64,000 nucleotides of DNA from Lutibacter sp. A80 (GTDB taxonomy: Bacteria > Bacteroidota > Bacteroidia > Flavobacteriales > Flavobacteriaceae): the NCBI RefSeq assembly GCF_022429645.1, contig NZ_CP092480.1:895501-959500 (forward strand), given 5' to 3'. Position numbers and translations under genes: made by a program. This document shows positions 1 to 8,843 of this stretch, one piece after another. The notes under the pieces are model-generated. The model was not told the DNA's origin. It did not search any database and was given only the letters and a program-made list of their open reading frames with translations. How positions within the stretch are numbered: the first letter of the stretch is position 1; every line of letters begins with the position of its first letter.

Positions 1-1006
1 TGAACGCGCGCAACGTAAAGTTGAAGAGAATAACTTTGGTGTTCGTAAACGTTTATTAGAATATGATGATGTTATGAACTCGCAACGTGAAGTTATATAC
101 AAACGTCGCCGACACGCATTATACGGAGAGCGCTTACAAGTAGATATTGTAAATATGGTATATGATACTTGTAGTGCAATAGTAAGAGAGAGCAAACTTG
201 CAAACGATTATCAGAATTTTGAATTTGAATTGATTCGTTTTTCTTCTACTTCTTCTCCATTTACCGAAGAAGAATTCCAAAAACTTTCTGAACAAGAACT
301 TACAGATCAACTTTTTGATATTGTTTACAAACACTATAAAGAAAAACTGGAAAGAAGTGCAAAAGCAGCTTATCCAGTAATTAAAGATGTGTATGAAAAT
401 CAAGGTGATAAATACGAACGTATTGTGGTGCCTTTTACTGATGGAACTAAAGAATTAAAAGTTGTAACTAATTTAAAAGAAGCCTATGAAAGTGAAGGAA
501 AAGGCTTAGTTACAGACTTTGAAAAAAATATTACTTTAGCAATTATTGACGATACTTGGAAAGATCATCTACGTCAAATGGATGAATTAAAACAATCGGT
601 TCAAAATGCTACTTACGAGCAAAAAGATCCTTTATTAATTTACAAATTTGAATCATTTGAATTGTTCAATCAAATGCTTGATAAAGTAAATAAAGAAGTT
701 CTTTCATTCTTATTTAAAGGTGAATTACCATCGCAAGATGCAAATCAAGTTTCTCAAGCTAGAGAGCAAAAAAGAGAAAAAGTACAATTAAGTAAAGAAG
801 ATTATAAAAACACTTCTGAACAAACACAAACAAACCAAACCCAACAACCGCAAGTTGTAGAAACTATTGTTAGAACCGAACGCAAAATAGGTAGAAACGA
901 AAAAGTGACTATTAAAAATGTGATGAATGGTGAAAACAAATCTGTAAAATACAAACAAGCAATTCCTTTAATTCAAAAAGGAGAATGGGTAATTGTTGAA
1001 GATTAA
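1..1006 (+). CDS. secA: Preprotein translocase ATPase SecA, C-terminal part (5' end outside window)
   Basis: SecA is the cytoplasmic motor that drives unfolded preproteins through SecYEG. The frame is open from base 2, so the gene enters from the left, and about 335 C-terminal residues are visible. The first residues match the conserved block containing LLEYDDVMNSQR (ATG at 74 is internal to it). The helical scaffold/wing region with DDTWKDHLRQMDELKQSV follows. The tail is charged and Gln-rich and ends VTIKNVMNGENKSVKYK. It lacks the Cys-rich zinc motif found at many SecA C-termini, as is usual in Bacteroidota. Confidence 0.95.
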   Translation, partial: ERAQRKVEENNFGVRKRLLEYDDVMNSQREVIYKRRRHALYGERLQVDIVNMVYDTCSAIVRESKLANDYQNFEFELIRFSSTSSPFTEEEFQKLSEQELTDQLFDIVYKHYKEKLERSAKAAYPVIKDVYENQGDKYERIVVPFTDGTKELKVVTNLKEAYESEGKGLVTDFEKNITLAIIDDTWKDHLRQMDELKQSVQNATYEQKDPLLIYKFESFELFNQMLDKVNKEVLSFLFKGELPSQDANQVSQAREQKREKVQLSKEDYKNTSEQTQTNQTQQPQVVETIVRTERKIGRNEKVTIKNVMNGENKSVKYKQAIPLIQKGEWVIVED

Positions 1007-1019
1007 TAAATATTGTGAA

Positions 1020-3461
1020 TTACTGATTATTTAATTCATTTAATACTAAACGCAAATCGATGTAAGAATACTTATCATCGATTTTGTGTTTTAAATCTGA
1101 AATACTTTCAAAAGTTATTGTAGGAATTAACGCTTTTAATTCTTTATAATAACTTTTTGATATTAAATCAGTTATTTCAACTTCTTTTGAAGGAATAAAA
1201 GAAGCTAAATGTGTAGTAATTGTTTCTGCAGTAAGTCCTCTTTCATCAGCAATTTCTTGAATAGTTTTACCAGATTTAAATAATTCCAACGATATCTTTT
1301 TACTGCTTCCTTTCTTTTTTTTTCTTGAAGGTTTGTCTTCAAGAAACATGTTTTCATTAGAAATTTCAATATCATTTTCAATCCAATAATCTCCAATAAC
1401 TTTTAAAATAGCTTCACCATACTTTTTTACACGTACTTTACCAAAACCTTTTATACTTAATAGTTCTTTAGAACTTGTTGGTAAAATTTCACATAATTTA
1501 TACAAAGCTTTCTGAGAAAAAACTTGATAATGGTTTATATCATTTTTCTCAGCAATGGTATCTCTTAATTTATGTAAACGTTCAAATAATTCTTTATTTT
1601 CAGTGCCTTCCACAGCTATAACTTTAGCTTTTTTAGATGATTTTTTAGCCAAAAAGACTGCGTTAGCTCTTAATTCTAAAAATTTTAAAGTGCTAAATCC
1701 TACTGTCAAATTTTTAAAATAACTTAATTTGGTTATTAAAAATTCTTCAATTATATCTAATTGCTTATCAATATCAGTTGCTACAGCTTTATTATCTGTT
1801 GTATAATTAAAGGCTTTATAAGGAGTTTCTATAAAGTTTATAGTTTGTTCATTAAAGTATTGATTAGCCTTTATAAAACGCTCTTGAATTGTCTTATCTG
1901 CTTCTGGCTCTGTACTTGTATTTGCTAAATTATGTAATTGTATTTTAAATGAATTTCCTACTTTTAATAAGTTTGTAATTGTATCTTTTATTGCTATAAA
2001 GTTTGGCTCTAGATTACCGTTTATAGTGGTTTTATTTTTATAAAAAATATCTAAAACACGATTAATTGGGTGTAGAAAATTAAAAAAATCGAATACTTCA
2101 GCTATTAAGTTTAATTGGAATTCTGACTTAGATTGTTGTAATACACTTTCATCTGGCTGATTTTCAGCTGCTTTTTTATTAAATGTAATTACATTGTTAT
2201 CACTAATAATTTGTCTTGAATCAATAGGTCTTTTAAGCACCAAACCTTCTAACGATTTACACCTACTTAAAGCTACATAAGTTTGCCCGTGAGCAAAAGC
2301 GCCTTGTGCATCTATAATTGCTTTTTCAAATGTTAATCCTTGGCTTTTATGAATTGTTATTGCCCAAGCTAAACGCAAAGGAATTTGTTTAAAAGATCCA
2401 ATACAATTTTCTGTAATTTCTTTAGTTTCAGGATTTACGGTATAATTTATATTTTCCCAAATTTCTGGTGTAACAATAATATTAGAAGCATCATCTTTAC
2501 ATTTTACAATAACTTCATTTTCATCTAAAAAAATTATTTTTCCAATTTTCCCATTAAAATAACGTTTTTCAAAAGAACTATCATTTTTTATAAATAAGAC
2601 TTGAGCTCCAACTTTTAAAACTAGTTCTTCTTTATTTGGATATGCAAATTCTGGAAATTTTCCTTCTATAGTAGCGGTATAGGTTTGTGGCTTTGTTTTT
2701 AACTTATCTAATTCAACAGTATTTATCTTTTCTGCTCTATTATTATGTGTTGTTAAATCTATATAACCCTCATTTTCATTGGGTGAAAAATCTGGCAAAT
2801 AACGTTTGTTTAGTTCATCAGCAGAAGACTGTGATAGCGCATTATTTCTAATTTCATTTAAAATTTTAATGAAATTTTGATTGTCTTGTCTATAAACGTG
2901 TTTTAATTCAACGGTAATTGCCTTGCTTTTTTGATAAGCAAAACTGCTAAAAAAGAAGCCATTTTTATAGAAAGGTTTTAGTAATTGCCATTCATTTTCT
3001 TTAATAACGGGTGATAATTGCTGTAAATCGCCAATCATTAATAACTGAACACCTCCAAAAACTTTATTTCTATTTCTAAAGCGTCTTAAAGTTTTATCAA
3101 TTCCATCTAACAAATCAGCTCTTACCATACTAATTTCATCAATCACTAATAAATCCATAGATTTAATAATATTGATTTTAGTTTTGTTAAATTTTCTATT
3201 AAAACTGGTTGTAGAATCTAGTTCTGAATCTGGTAAAATTGGTCCGAATGGCATTTGAAAAAAGGAATGTATAGTTACACCTTTTGCATTTATTGCGGCA
3301 ACACCAGTTGGTGCTACTACTACCATTCTTTTTAAAGATTCTTGTTTTAGTTTATGTAAAAAAGTTGTTTTTCCTGTACCAGCTTTACCTGTTAAAAATA
3401 TATTTCTATCTGTATTATTTACAAAATTCCAAACTAACTCTAATTCTTTATTAGTTTTCAT
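1020..3461 (-). CDS. PIF1/RecD-like DNA helicase with HRDC and C-terminal helix-turn-helix
   Basis: An 813-residue superfamily 1 helicase expected to unwind DNA with ATP. Walker A is GKAGTGKTT at residues 25-33, Walker B is in LLVIDEISMV near residue 110, and the late motifs WAITIHKSQGLTFE and YVALSRC lie near residues 365-400. An HRDC domain (about 650-725, with LLSIKGFGKVRVKKYG) and a YpbB/RQC-like helix-turn-helix (about 740-813, with SGKTIQEIADERGLTAETI) follow. This architecture is common in Flavobacteriia, but no specific pathway is established. It converges with secA, the two stops lying 13 bp apart. Confidence 0.9.
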   Translation of the reverse strand: MKTNKELELVWNFVNNTDRNIFLTGKAGTGKTTFLHKLKQESLKRMVVVAPTGVAAINAKGVTIHSFFQMPFGPILPDSELDSTTSFNRKFNKTKINIIKSMDLLVIDEISMVRADLLDGIDKTLRRFRNRNKVFGGVQLLMIGDLQQLSPVIKENEWQLLKPFYKNGFFFSSFAYQKSKAITVELKHVYRQDNQNFIKILNEIRNNALSQSSADELNKRYLPDFSPNENEGYIDLTTHNNRAEKINTVELDKLKTKPQTYTATIEGKFPEFAYPNKEELVLKVGAQVLFIKNDSSFEKRYFNGKIGKIIFLDENEVIVKCKDDASNIIVTPEIWENINYTVNPETKEITENCIGSFKQIPLRLAWAITIHKSQGLTFEKAIIDAQGAFAHGQTYVALSRCKSLEGLVLKRPIDSRQIISDNNVITFNKKAAENQPDESVLQQSKSEFQLNLIAEVFDFFNFLHPINRVLDIFYKNKTTINGNLEPNFIAIKDTITNLLKVGNSFKIQLHNLANTSTEPEADKTIQERFIKANQYFNEQTINFIETPYKAFNYTTDNKAVATDIDKQLDIIEEFLITKLSYFKNLTVGFSTLKFLELRANAVFLAKKSSKKAKVIAVEGTENKELFERLHKLRDTIAEKNDINHYQVFSQKALYKLCEILPTSSKELLSIKGFGKVRVKKYGEAILKVIGDYWIENDIEISNENMFLEDKPSRKKKKGSSKKISLELFKSGKTIQEIADERGLTAETITTHLASFIPSKEVEITDLISKSYYKELKALIPTITFESISDLKHKIDDKYSYIDLRLVLNELNNQ

Positions 3462-3509
3462 ATACTAGCAATATAATAAACTTTAAAGATAAAATAACTT
3501 TTTTACAAA

Positions 3510-4298
3510 CTAGATTTTCAGATTTTTATCGTAAGGAATGCTTTTTAAAATATGGTTAATTGCATTAACTCTTGCAATAGTTTTTTTATTAGCTCTAATT
3601 ATTTTCCAGCTTACAGCATTATTTGCTGTTTTTTCAAACATTTTGTTTTTATATTTTGTATAAACATCCCATAACTCCTGTGCTTTTTCATCAACAGCAG
3701 TCATTTTCCATTGTTTTAAAGGATTATTTTTAATTTCTTCAAAACGTTTTGCTTGTTCTTTTTTAGAAATAGACATGTAAATTTTTACCAAACGAATACC
3801 TGAGTCGGTAATCATACGCTCAAAATCATTTACTTGATTCATAAACGTTTCATATTCCTCATGGGTACAAAATCCATTTACGGGTTCTACTACTGCCCTA
3901 TTATACCAACTTCTATCAAAAAAGATAATTTCTCCTGCTTTTGGAAATTGATTAACATAACGTTGAAAATACCACTGAGATTTTTCATCTACGGTAGGTT
4001 TTGGCAACGCAACTTTTCTAATTAATCTAGGATTCATTCTTTCAGTTGCTCTTCTAATTGCACCACCTTTACCCGCTGCATCTCGGCCTTCAAAAATTAT
4101 TATAATTCGTTCATTTTGATTTATAGCCCAAGTTTGTAGACGTATTAATTCTATTTGTAATTTTTTTAAACGTTTTTCATACTTAACATATCTAACAGCT
4201 CTTTCTAAATTATAAGGTTCTCTAGATAATAATGCTGTAAGTCCTTTATTTGTATTAAGGATATCTAAGTTTTCTGGTGTTAATTTAAACTCTTGCAT
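3510..4298 (-). CDS. ppk2: Polyphosphate kinase 2 family protein (copy 1)
   Basis: A 262-residue PPK2, a soluble enzyme that moves phosphate between polyphosphate and nucleotides. Walker A is GRDAAGKGG at about 71-79, the lid region contains NPRLIRKVALPKPT, and Walker B is FFDRSWYNRA near 125-134. Its ATG lies 2 bp after the stop of a second PPK2 gene, so the two are translationally close and probably cotranscribed. The subfamily (ADP, AMP or GDP preference) cannot be assigned by eye. Confidence 0.92.
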   Translation of the reverse strand: MQEFKLTPENLDILNTNKGLTALLSREPYNLERAVRYVKYEKRLKKLQIELIRLQTWAINQNERIIIIFEGRDAAGKGGAIRRATERMNPRLIRKVALPKPTVDEKSQWYFQRYVNQFPKAGEIIFFDRSWYNRAVVEPVNGFCTHEEYETFMNQVNDFERMITDSGIRLVKIYMSISKKEQAKRFEEIKNNPLKQWKMTAVDEKAQELWDVYTKYKNKMFEKTANNAVSWKIIRANKKTIARVNAINHILKSIPYDKNLKI

Positions 4299-4300
4299 AA

Positions 4301-5158
4301 TTAATCTAATTGTTTTGATGAACGATGGTATCTCATAATAATATTAGGATCTGGTAATAAGGTTGTAAGTGCTTTATCCTTACCATCATAGTTAAATTGA
4401 GATAAAACATATCGAATACATTCTAACCTTGCAACTTTTTTATCGTTAGCTCTAACAATAATCCAAGGACTATAGCTAGTGTGCGTTTTACTAAACATTT
4501 GTTCTTTATAGTATGTATAATCGTCCCAAAGTTCTTGTCCTTTTCTATCAACAGGACTAAATTTCCATCTTTTTAATGGGGTTCCAATTCTAGCATTAAA
4601 TCTAGATAGTTGTTCGTCTTTAGAAATTGAGAACCAAAATTTTATCAATATTAAATTATCTTCACAAAGCATGTGTTCAAATTCTGGTACTTGAACCATA
4701 AATTTTTCGTATTGAGTTTCATTACAAAACCCCATAACTGGCTCAACAACAGCCCTATTGTACCAACTTCTATCAAAAAATACAATTTCTCCTGAATTTG
4801 GCAGTTCTTTTATATAACGTCTAAAATACCATTGTCCACGTTCTACTTCTGTAGGTTTTGTTAGTGCTACTAAACGTGTAGATCTTGGGTTTAAATGCTC
4901 TGCAAATCGTCTTATATTACCACCTTTTCCTGCGGCATCTCGGCCTTCAAAAATAATAGCGACTCTTTTGTTATTTTTAGAAATCCATTGCTGTAATTTT
5001 ACTAATTCTATCTGTAACTTTTTAAGTTCATCATCATAAAATAATCTTTTCTTTACTTTATCAATATTAATGTTTTTCTCATTAATAATTTCTAAAATTT
5101 CCTTACAAGAAGAAGCTTTTTCAAAATCTTCTTTAGTTAAATTTGGAGTTATTGCCAT
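4301..5158 (-). CDS. ppk2: Polyphosphate kinase 2 family protein (copy 2)
   Basis: A 285-residue PPK2 paralogue of the adjacent gene. Visible motifs are GRDAAGKGG, NPRSTRLVALTKPT, FFDRSWYNRA and a C-terminal ARLECIRYVLSQF segment. I chose the ATG at 5158, one base after the stop of the TauE/SafE-like gene, over an upstream TTG that would overlap that gene. The tight spacing puts both kinases at the tail of the cbb3 assembly operon. The two copies differ in length and N-terminus, so they may have different nucleotide preferences. Confidence 0.92.
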   Translation of the reverse strand: MAITPNLTKEDFEKASSCKEILEIINEKNINIDKVKKRLFYDDELKKLQIELVKLQQWISKNNKRVAIIFEGRDAAGKGGNIRRFAEHLNPRSTRLVALTKPTEVERGQWYFRRYIKELPNSGEIVFFDRSWYNRAVVEPVMGFCNETQYEKFMVQVPEFEHMLCEDNLILIKFWFSISKDEQLSRFNARIGTPLKRWKFSPVDRKGQELWDDYTYYKEQMFSKTHTSYSPWIIVRANDKKVARLECIRYVLSQFNYDGKDKALTTLLPDPNIIMRYHRSSKQLD

Positions 5159-5159
5159 A

Positions 5160-5882
5160 TTATTCTGACTTTTCAATGGTTACACATTCTGCAGGATTGT
5201 TGGATATTTGTAATTTTGCATCTGAAGGAGAGATATAAGGTATCCCCAATCCTAATCCACGCAATATAAATAATAATCCAATAATAACCACAAATACTGG
5301 AATTGCTTTTTGAATTTTATTTCTAATTGATAAATTTACAAAATCCCCTAAAAATATTGCTCCAGTCATTAAAGGAATTGTTCCAACTCCAAAAATTGCC
5401 ATATATAAAGAGCCATTTAACACATTACCTGTTGAAATTGAGCCAAGTAAAGCCATATAAACTAAACCACAAGGCAAAAACCCATTAAAAAAACCAATTA
5501 AAAATAAGGCCTTATTTGATTTTTTTGTTAAGTATAAACCTAATTTGTGTTTTACTTTTCCTATTATTTTATAAATAGGTTTAGAAAAATTATATTTATT
5601 AAAAATAGATACTGGAATTATAACAATAGCAATCATTACAACACCCATTAAAATAGATAAACGCTGTTGAAATCCAGCCAAATACAATCCTTTACCAATA
5701 AAACCAAAGAGTAGTCCTATAAGCGAATAGCTAATTATACGCCCTAAATGATATAATATTGTTTGAAATATTAATTTTGATTTGGAAGATCTATCAACGG
5801 GTAATACAAATGCAATTGGACCACACATTCCTATACAGTGAAAACTTCCAGCTAAACCTAAAACTAATGCAGTCCATAACAT
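5160..5882 (-). CDS. TauE/SafE-like (DsbD_2-type) membrane protein of the cbb3 cluster
   Basis: A 240-residue polytopic membrane protein with about six hydrophobic segments. The N-terminus carries GSFHCIGMCGPI, the Cys-containing signature of DsbD_2/TauE-SafE-like proteins found beside cbb3 oxidase genes, and a second LPCGLVYMAL motif lies near residue 150. Members are suspected to act in copper or thiol handling during oxidase assembly; that role is inferred from context. The gene is 1 bp from the FixH-like gene and runs into the PPK2 pair. Confidence 0.8.
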   Translation of the reverse strand: MLWTALVLGLAGSFHCIGMCGPIAFVLPVDRSSKSKLIFQTILYHLGRIISYSLIGLLFGFIGKGLYLAGFQQRLSILMGVVMIAIVIIPVSIFNKYNFSKPIYKIIGKVKHKLGLYLTKKSNKALFLIGFFNGFLPCGLVYMALLGSISTGNVLNGSLYMAIFGVGTIPLMTGAIFLGDFVNLSIRNKIQKAIPVFVVIIGLLFILRGLGLGIPYISPSDAKLQISNNPAECVTIEKSE

Positions 5883-5883
5883 A

Positions 5884-6336
5884 TTAATACATTATTTTTT
5901 CTTTATATAAATATTTGTTTTCTGCTACCTCCCACTCTATTTTAATATCCCATCGTCCTTCAACCAGACTTTCGTCTTTAATTAAATACTCGTTAGTTTC
6001 TAACTTAATTGGAATTTCAAAATCAATTTTATCATTAGACAACCTTTGAAAATTTATAATACCTGAAATTTCTGAAGGTTTAAATTCTTTTGGGAATACA
6101 ATTAATAAACCATTATTAGTTTTATTTATTGAAACATTTTCTTTTAATGCAATTCCTTTATTTTGCTGATCAATTTCTTTCTGAAAATTTAATTCATCTT
6201 TATAATATTCTTCAGATACTAAATGGTGGTCATATTCTTTTACAAAATGTGCTTTATACACAAAAGATAAAATAAATATTATAAACGATACCAATGCGAT
6301 AACAATACCCATTGGCCAAGTAAATTTAATTTTCAT
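5884..6336 (-). CDS. ccoH: FixH/CcoH-like cbb3 oxidase assembly protein
   Basis: A 150-residue protein with one N-terminal membrane segment (about residues 8-28) and an extracytoplasmic beta-rich domain. The pattern FVYKAHFVKEYDHHLVSEEYY after the helix is typical of Bacteroidota FixH proteins. FixH/CcoH supports assembly or stability of cbb3-type oxidase. Its ATG lies 2 bp after the ccoG stop, which fixes it in the ccoG-ccoH-tauE operon. Confidence 0.82.
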   Translation of the reverse strand: MKIKFTWPMGIVIALVSFIIFILSFVYKAHFVKEYDHHLVSEEYYKDELNFQKEIDQQNKGIALKENVSINKTNNGLLIVFPKEFKPSEISGIINFQRLSNDKIDFEIPIKLETNEYLIKDESLVEGRWDIKIEWEVAENKYLYKEKIMY

Positions 6337-6338
6337 AA

Positions 6339-7754
6339 TTATTTAATAATTAATGGTCCTGTAAAATTAGTAGTGGTTGATTCAATTAATTTATCATTTG
6401 AATAAACACCAATCTTTAACTTTTCTTTCGACGAATTTAGGTCTTTTTTATTGATTTCTATAAATAAAGTCCCTTCTTTTAACCCTTGTTTTTTAAGATT
6501 AATTTTACCTCCAATTAGGTCTATTTTTCCTGGATGCGAAATTAATTTAAGATCTAAATTTTCTAAATCTTCGGTTGTTTTATTTATTAATTTAATGGTA
6601 TAAACATTTTTAATAGTAGTTTCTGTACTTTGAAAAGTTTGTCCTGGCAAACGTAAAATTGTAGCTTCAATGTCATTTCTTAAAAATAACATTGTTATTA
6701 AAACACCTATTAGTATTGTTAAAATTGTAGAATAAGCAATTAAACGCGTATTAAATTTAAACTTTTCTTTTTTATCGATATTATCTTCAGAAGCATAACG
6801 TATTAAACCTTTATCAAAACCAGATCTATCCATAATTGCATCACAGGCATCTATACAAGCTGTACAGTTAATACATTCTAATTGAGTACCATTTCTAATA
6901 TCAATTCCTGTAGGACAAACTTGTACACATTGTTTACAATCTATACAATCTCCATGTCCAAGTTCATCTCTATCTTCATCTTTACGTAATTTTTTTCGTC
7001 CAGCTTCACCTTCCCCTCTAACATAATCATAAGCAACATTAATAGATTTATTATCTAATAAAACACCTTGTAATCTTCCATAAGGACAAACAATAATACA
7101 TACTTGCTCTCTAAACCAAGCGAAAACAAAATAAAAAACCGCTGTAAAAGCTAATAAATAAATAAGTGTACTTAAATGTTCTAATGGACCCGCTGTTATA
7201 TATGCTAAAACTTTATCTGACCCAATAATATAAGCTAAAAATACGTTTGAAATTATAAACGAGATTATAAAAAACACAAACCATTTAAAAACTCGTTTTC
7301 TAATTTTTTCAGCATTCCATTCTTGTTTATCTAATTTTATTTGTTTAGACCTATCTCCTTCAATTAGGTATTCAACTTTTCTAAAAACCATTTCCATAAA
7401 AATAGTTTGTGGACACATCCACCCACAAAATATTCTACCAAAAACCACCGTAAAAAGTATAACAAAAACAACACTTACCAGCATTGAAATTACCAATAAA
7501 TGAAAATCTTGTGGCCAAAAAGGAAAACCGAAAATATGAAATTTACGTTCTAAAATATTAAATAATAAAAATTGATTTCCTTTAATTTTAATAAAAGGAG
7601 CCGCTAATAAAAACGCCAATAAAAACCAACTAACAATAGTTCTATAATTATAAAATCTACCTTTAGGCTGTTTAGGAAAAATAAAGTTTCTTTTTCCACT
7701 TTTATCAATTGTTGCTATTGAATCTCTAAATACTTCTTTATTTTCTGTATCCAT
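6339..7754 (-). CDS. ccoG: Cytochrome cbb3 oxidase accessory ferredoxin CcoG
   Basis: CcoG/FixG is a membrane-bound iron-sulfur protein that takes part in copper handling during cbb3 maturation. Several hydrophobic segments occupy the N-terminal half. Two [4Fe-4S] clusters are indicated by CIDCKQCVQVCPTG and CINCTACIDACD near residues 250-300, preceded by the FixG motif GRIFCGWMCPQTIFME. A C-terminal immunoglobulin-like FixG_C domain follows. The ATG at 7754 gives 471 residues, the usual length; an upstream TTG at 7790 is less likely. Confidence 0.93.
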   Translation of the reverse strand: MDTENKEVFRDSIATIDKSGKRNFIFPKQPKGRFYNYRTIVSWFLLAFLLAAPFIKIKGNQFLLFNILERKFHIFGFPFWPQDFHLLVISMLVSVVFVILFTVVFGRIFCGWMCPQTIFMEMVFRKVEYLIEGDRSKQIKLDKQEWNAEKIRKRVFKWFVFFIISFIISNVFLAYIIGSDKVLAYITAGPLEHLSTLIYLLAFTAVFYFVFAWFREQVCIIVCPYGRLQGVLLDNKSINVAYDYVRGEGEAGRKKLRKDEDRDELGHGDCIDCKQCVQVCPTGIDIRNGTQLECINCTACIDACDAIMDRSGFDKGLIRYASEDNIDKKEKFKFNTRLIAYSTILTILIGVLITMLFLRNDIEATILRLPGQTFQSTETTIKNVYTIKLINKTTEDLENLDLKLISHPGKIDLIGGKINLKKQGLKEGTLFIEINKKDLNSSKEKLKIGVYSNDKLIESTTTNFTGPLIIK

Positions 7755-7790
7755 TTTAAATTTAATTCGTTGTGAAGGATTTTTAAGCAA

Positions 7791-8000
7791 ATTTATAGTT
7801 TATTGTATTACTAATAAGAAACAAAAGTGACAAAAAAAGGATAAAGTAATTGATTTAAAATACATCAACTACTTTACCCTAATTTTACTACTAACTTGAA
7901 ATAAAAATTTATATTTTTTACAAATTGATATTTGTATTTGTCAATAGACAAATTAAAGTTGTAAAATATTCAAATTTAATTGAATAAGCTCTATATTCTT
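7791..8000. other. AT-rich intergenic region between ccoP and ccoG
   Basis: About 210 bp without a gene, separating ccoP from ccoG. It has TTGAT and ATCAA/GTCAA half-sites, but none at the 4-bp core spacing of a canonical Fnr box. It may hold the promoter of the assembly operon; I could not place one. Confidence 0.4.
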
Positions 8001-8648
8001 TTATTCTTCTGGCCAGATTATATCACCTTCAGCTGCTTTAGGTGTTGCTGGTTGTGTTCCTTGCATAGAAACAATATAACTTGCCAACTGAATTCTTTCA
8101 TCTCTACTGATAGTACTTTCCCAAGCAATCATACCTTTACCTGGTCTACCACCTTTTGAAATAGTATTATAAATACTCTTAACATCACCACCTAATATCC
8201 AATGGTTATCAGTTAAATTAGGTCCAATACTACCACCTAAATCAGCTAAATGACAAGCAGTACAAGTTTTAGAAGCAAATAACTCTTTTCCTTTAGCTAA
8301 ATCATCTTCACTTGTTAATGCTACAATATTAGAATCATCGAATAATTCCGGATTTGCAGCTTTGTAAGCTTCAACTTGCGCTTTACCTTCTGCTATTTCG
8401 GTTGCAAATTCTTTTTCTTGACTGTATTCTTCTGAATTATAAAATACTTGAACATAGTAAAAAATACTAATTGCTATGGTAATATAAAAACCATATAACC
8501 ACCATGGTGGCAATACATTATCTAGCTCTTTAATACCATCATAATCATGTTCTAACATTATGTCTTCTTCCGTTCCTAGCTCGTGGGCTTTAGTCATGGA
8601 TTTCATAAACTTTTTCCAACCCGATATGTTTTCTGAATTTTTATTCAT
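8001..8648 (-). CDS. ccoP: cbb3-type cytochrome oxidase subunit CcoP (one haem)
   Basis: A 215-residue membrane-anchored c-type cytochrome that delivers electrons to CcoN. A membrane helix (about 48-66) is followed by a single haem-binding motif CTACH near residue 133 and a later methionine in GKGMIAWES as probable axial ligand. Proteobacterial CcoP normally has two CxxCH motifs; here only one is seen, as in other Bacteroidota. The start overlaps the end of ccoQ by 8 bp, indicating translational coupling. Confidence 0.9.
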   Translation of the reverse strand: MNKNSENISGWKKFMKSMTKAHELGTEEDIMLEHDYDGIKELDNVLPPWWLYGFYITIAISIFYYVQVFYNSEEYSQEKEFATEIAEGKAQVEAYKAANPELFDDSNIVALTSEDDLAKGKELFASKTCTACHLADLGGSIGPNLTDNHWILGGDVKSIYNTISKGGRPGKGMIAWESTISRDERIQLASYIVSMQGTQPATPKAAEGDIIWPEE

Positions 8649-8838
8649 CTGTTTTCTCTTTAGTATTAGTATCGTTATCGAAAGGTAAATTACTTAAATT
8701 ATCAATTCTTCTTTTTGGAAGTCTAAAAACAAATATGATCATTGTTGAAAAAACTAAGAAGAATAAAACGAGTGAAATTATTGGATAAATTTCAACACCT
8801 TCAATACTCTCTAAATTATGTTTTATAAATTTTAACAT
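8641..8838 (-). CDS. ccoQ: cbb3-type oxidase small subunit CcoQ-like
   Basis: A 65-residue protein with one hydrophobic helix (about 19-40, LVLFFLVFSTMIIFVF) ending RLPKRR, then an acidic tail. Size, topology and position between ccoNO and ccoP identify it as the CcoQ equivalent, which stabilises the complex. There is little sequence signature beyond this. Confidence 0.75.
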   Translation of the reverse strand: MLKFIKHNLESIEGVEIYPIISLVLFFLVFSTMIIFVFRLPKRRIDNLSNLPFDNDTNTKEKTDE

Positions 8839-8843
8839 AGGTT

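Noticed and set aside
5159-5176. TTG start at 5176 for PPK2 copy 2
   Set aside because: It would overlap the upstream gene; the ATG at 5158 lies one base after that gene's stop.
7850-7960. TTGAT/ATCAA and TTGAT/GTCAA pairs before ccoG as Fnr boxes
   Set aside because: Spacing between half-sites is 9-10 bp rather than the required 4-bp centre.
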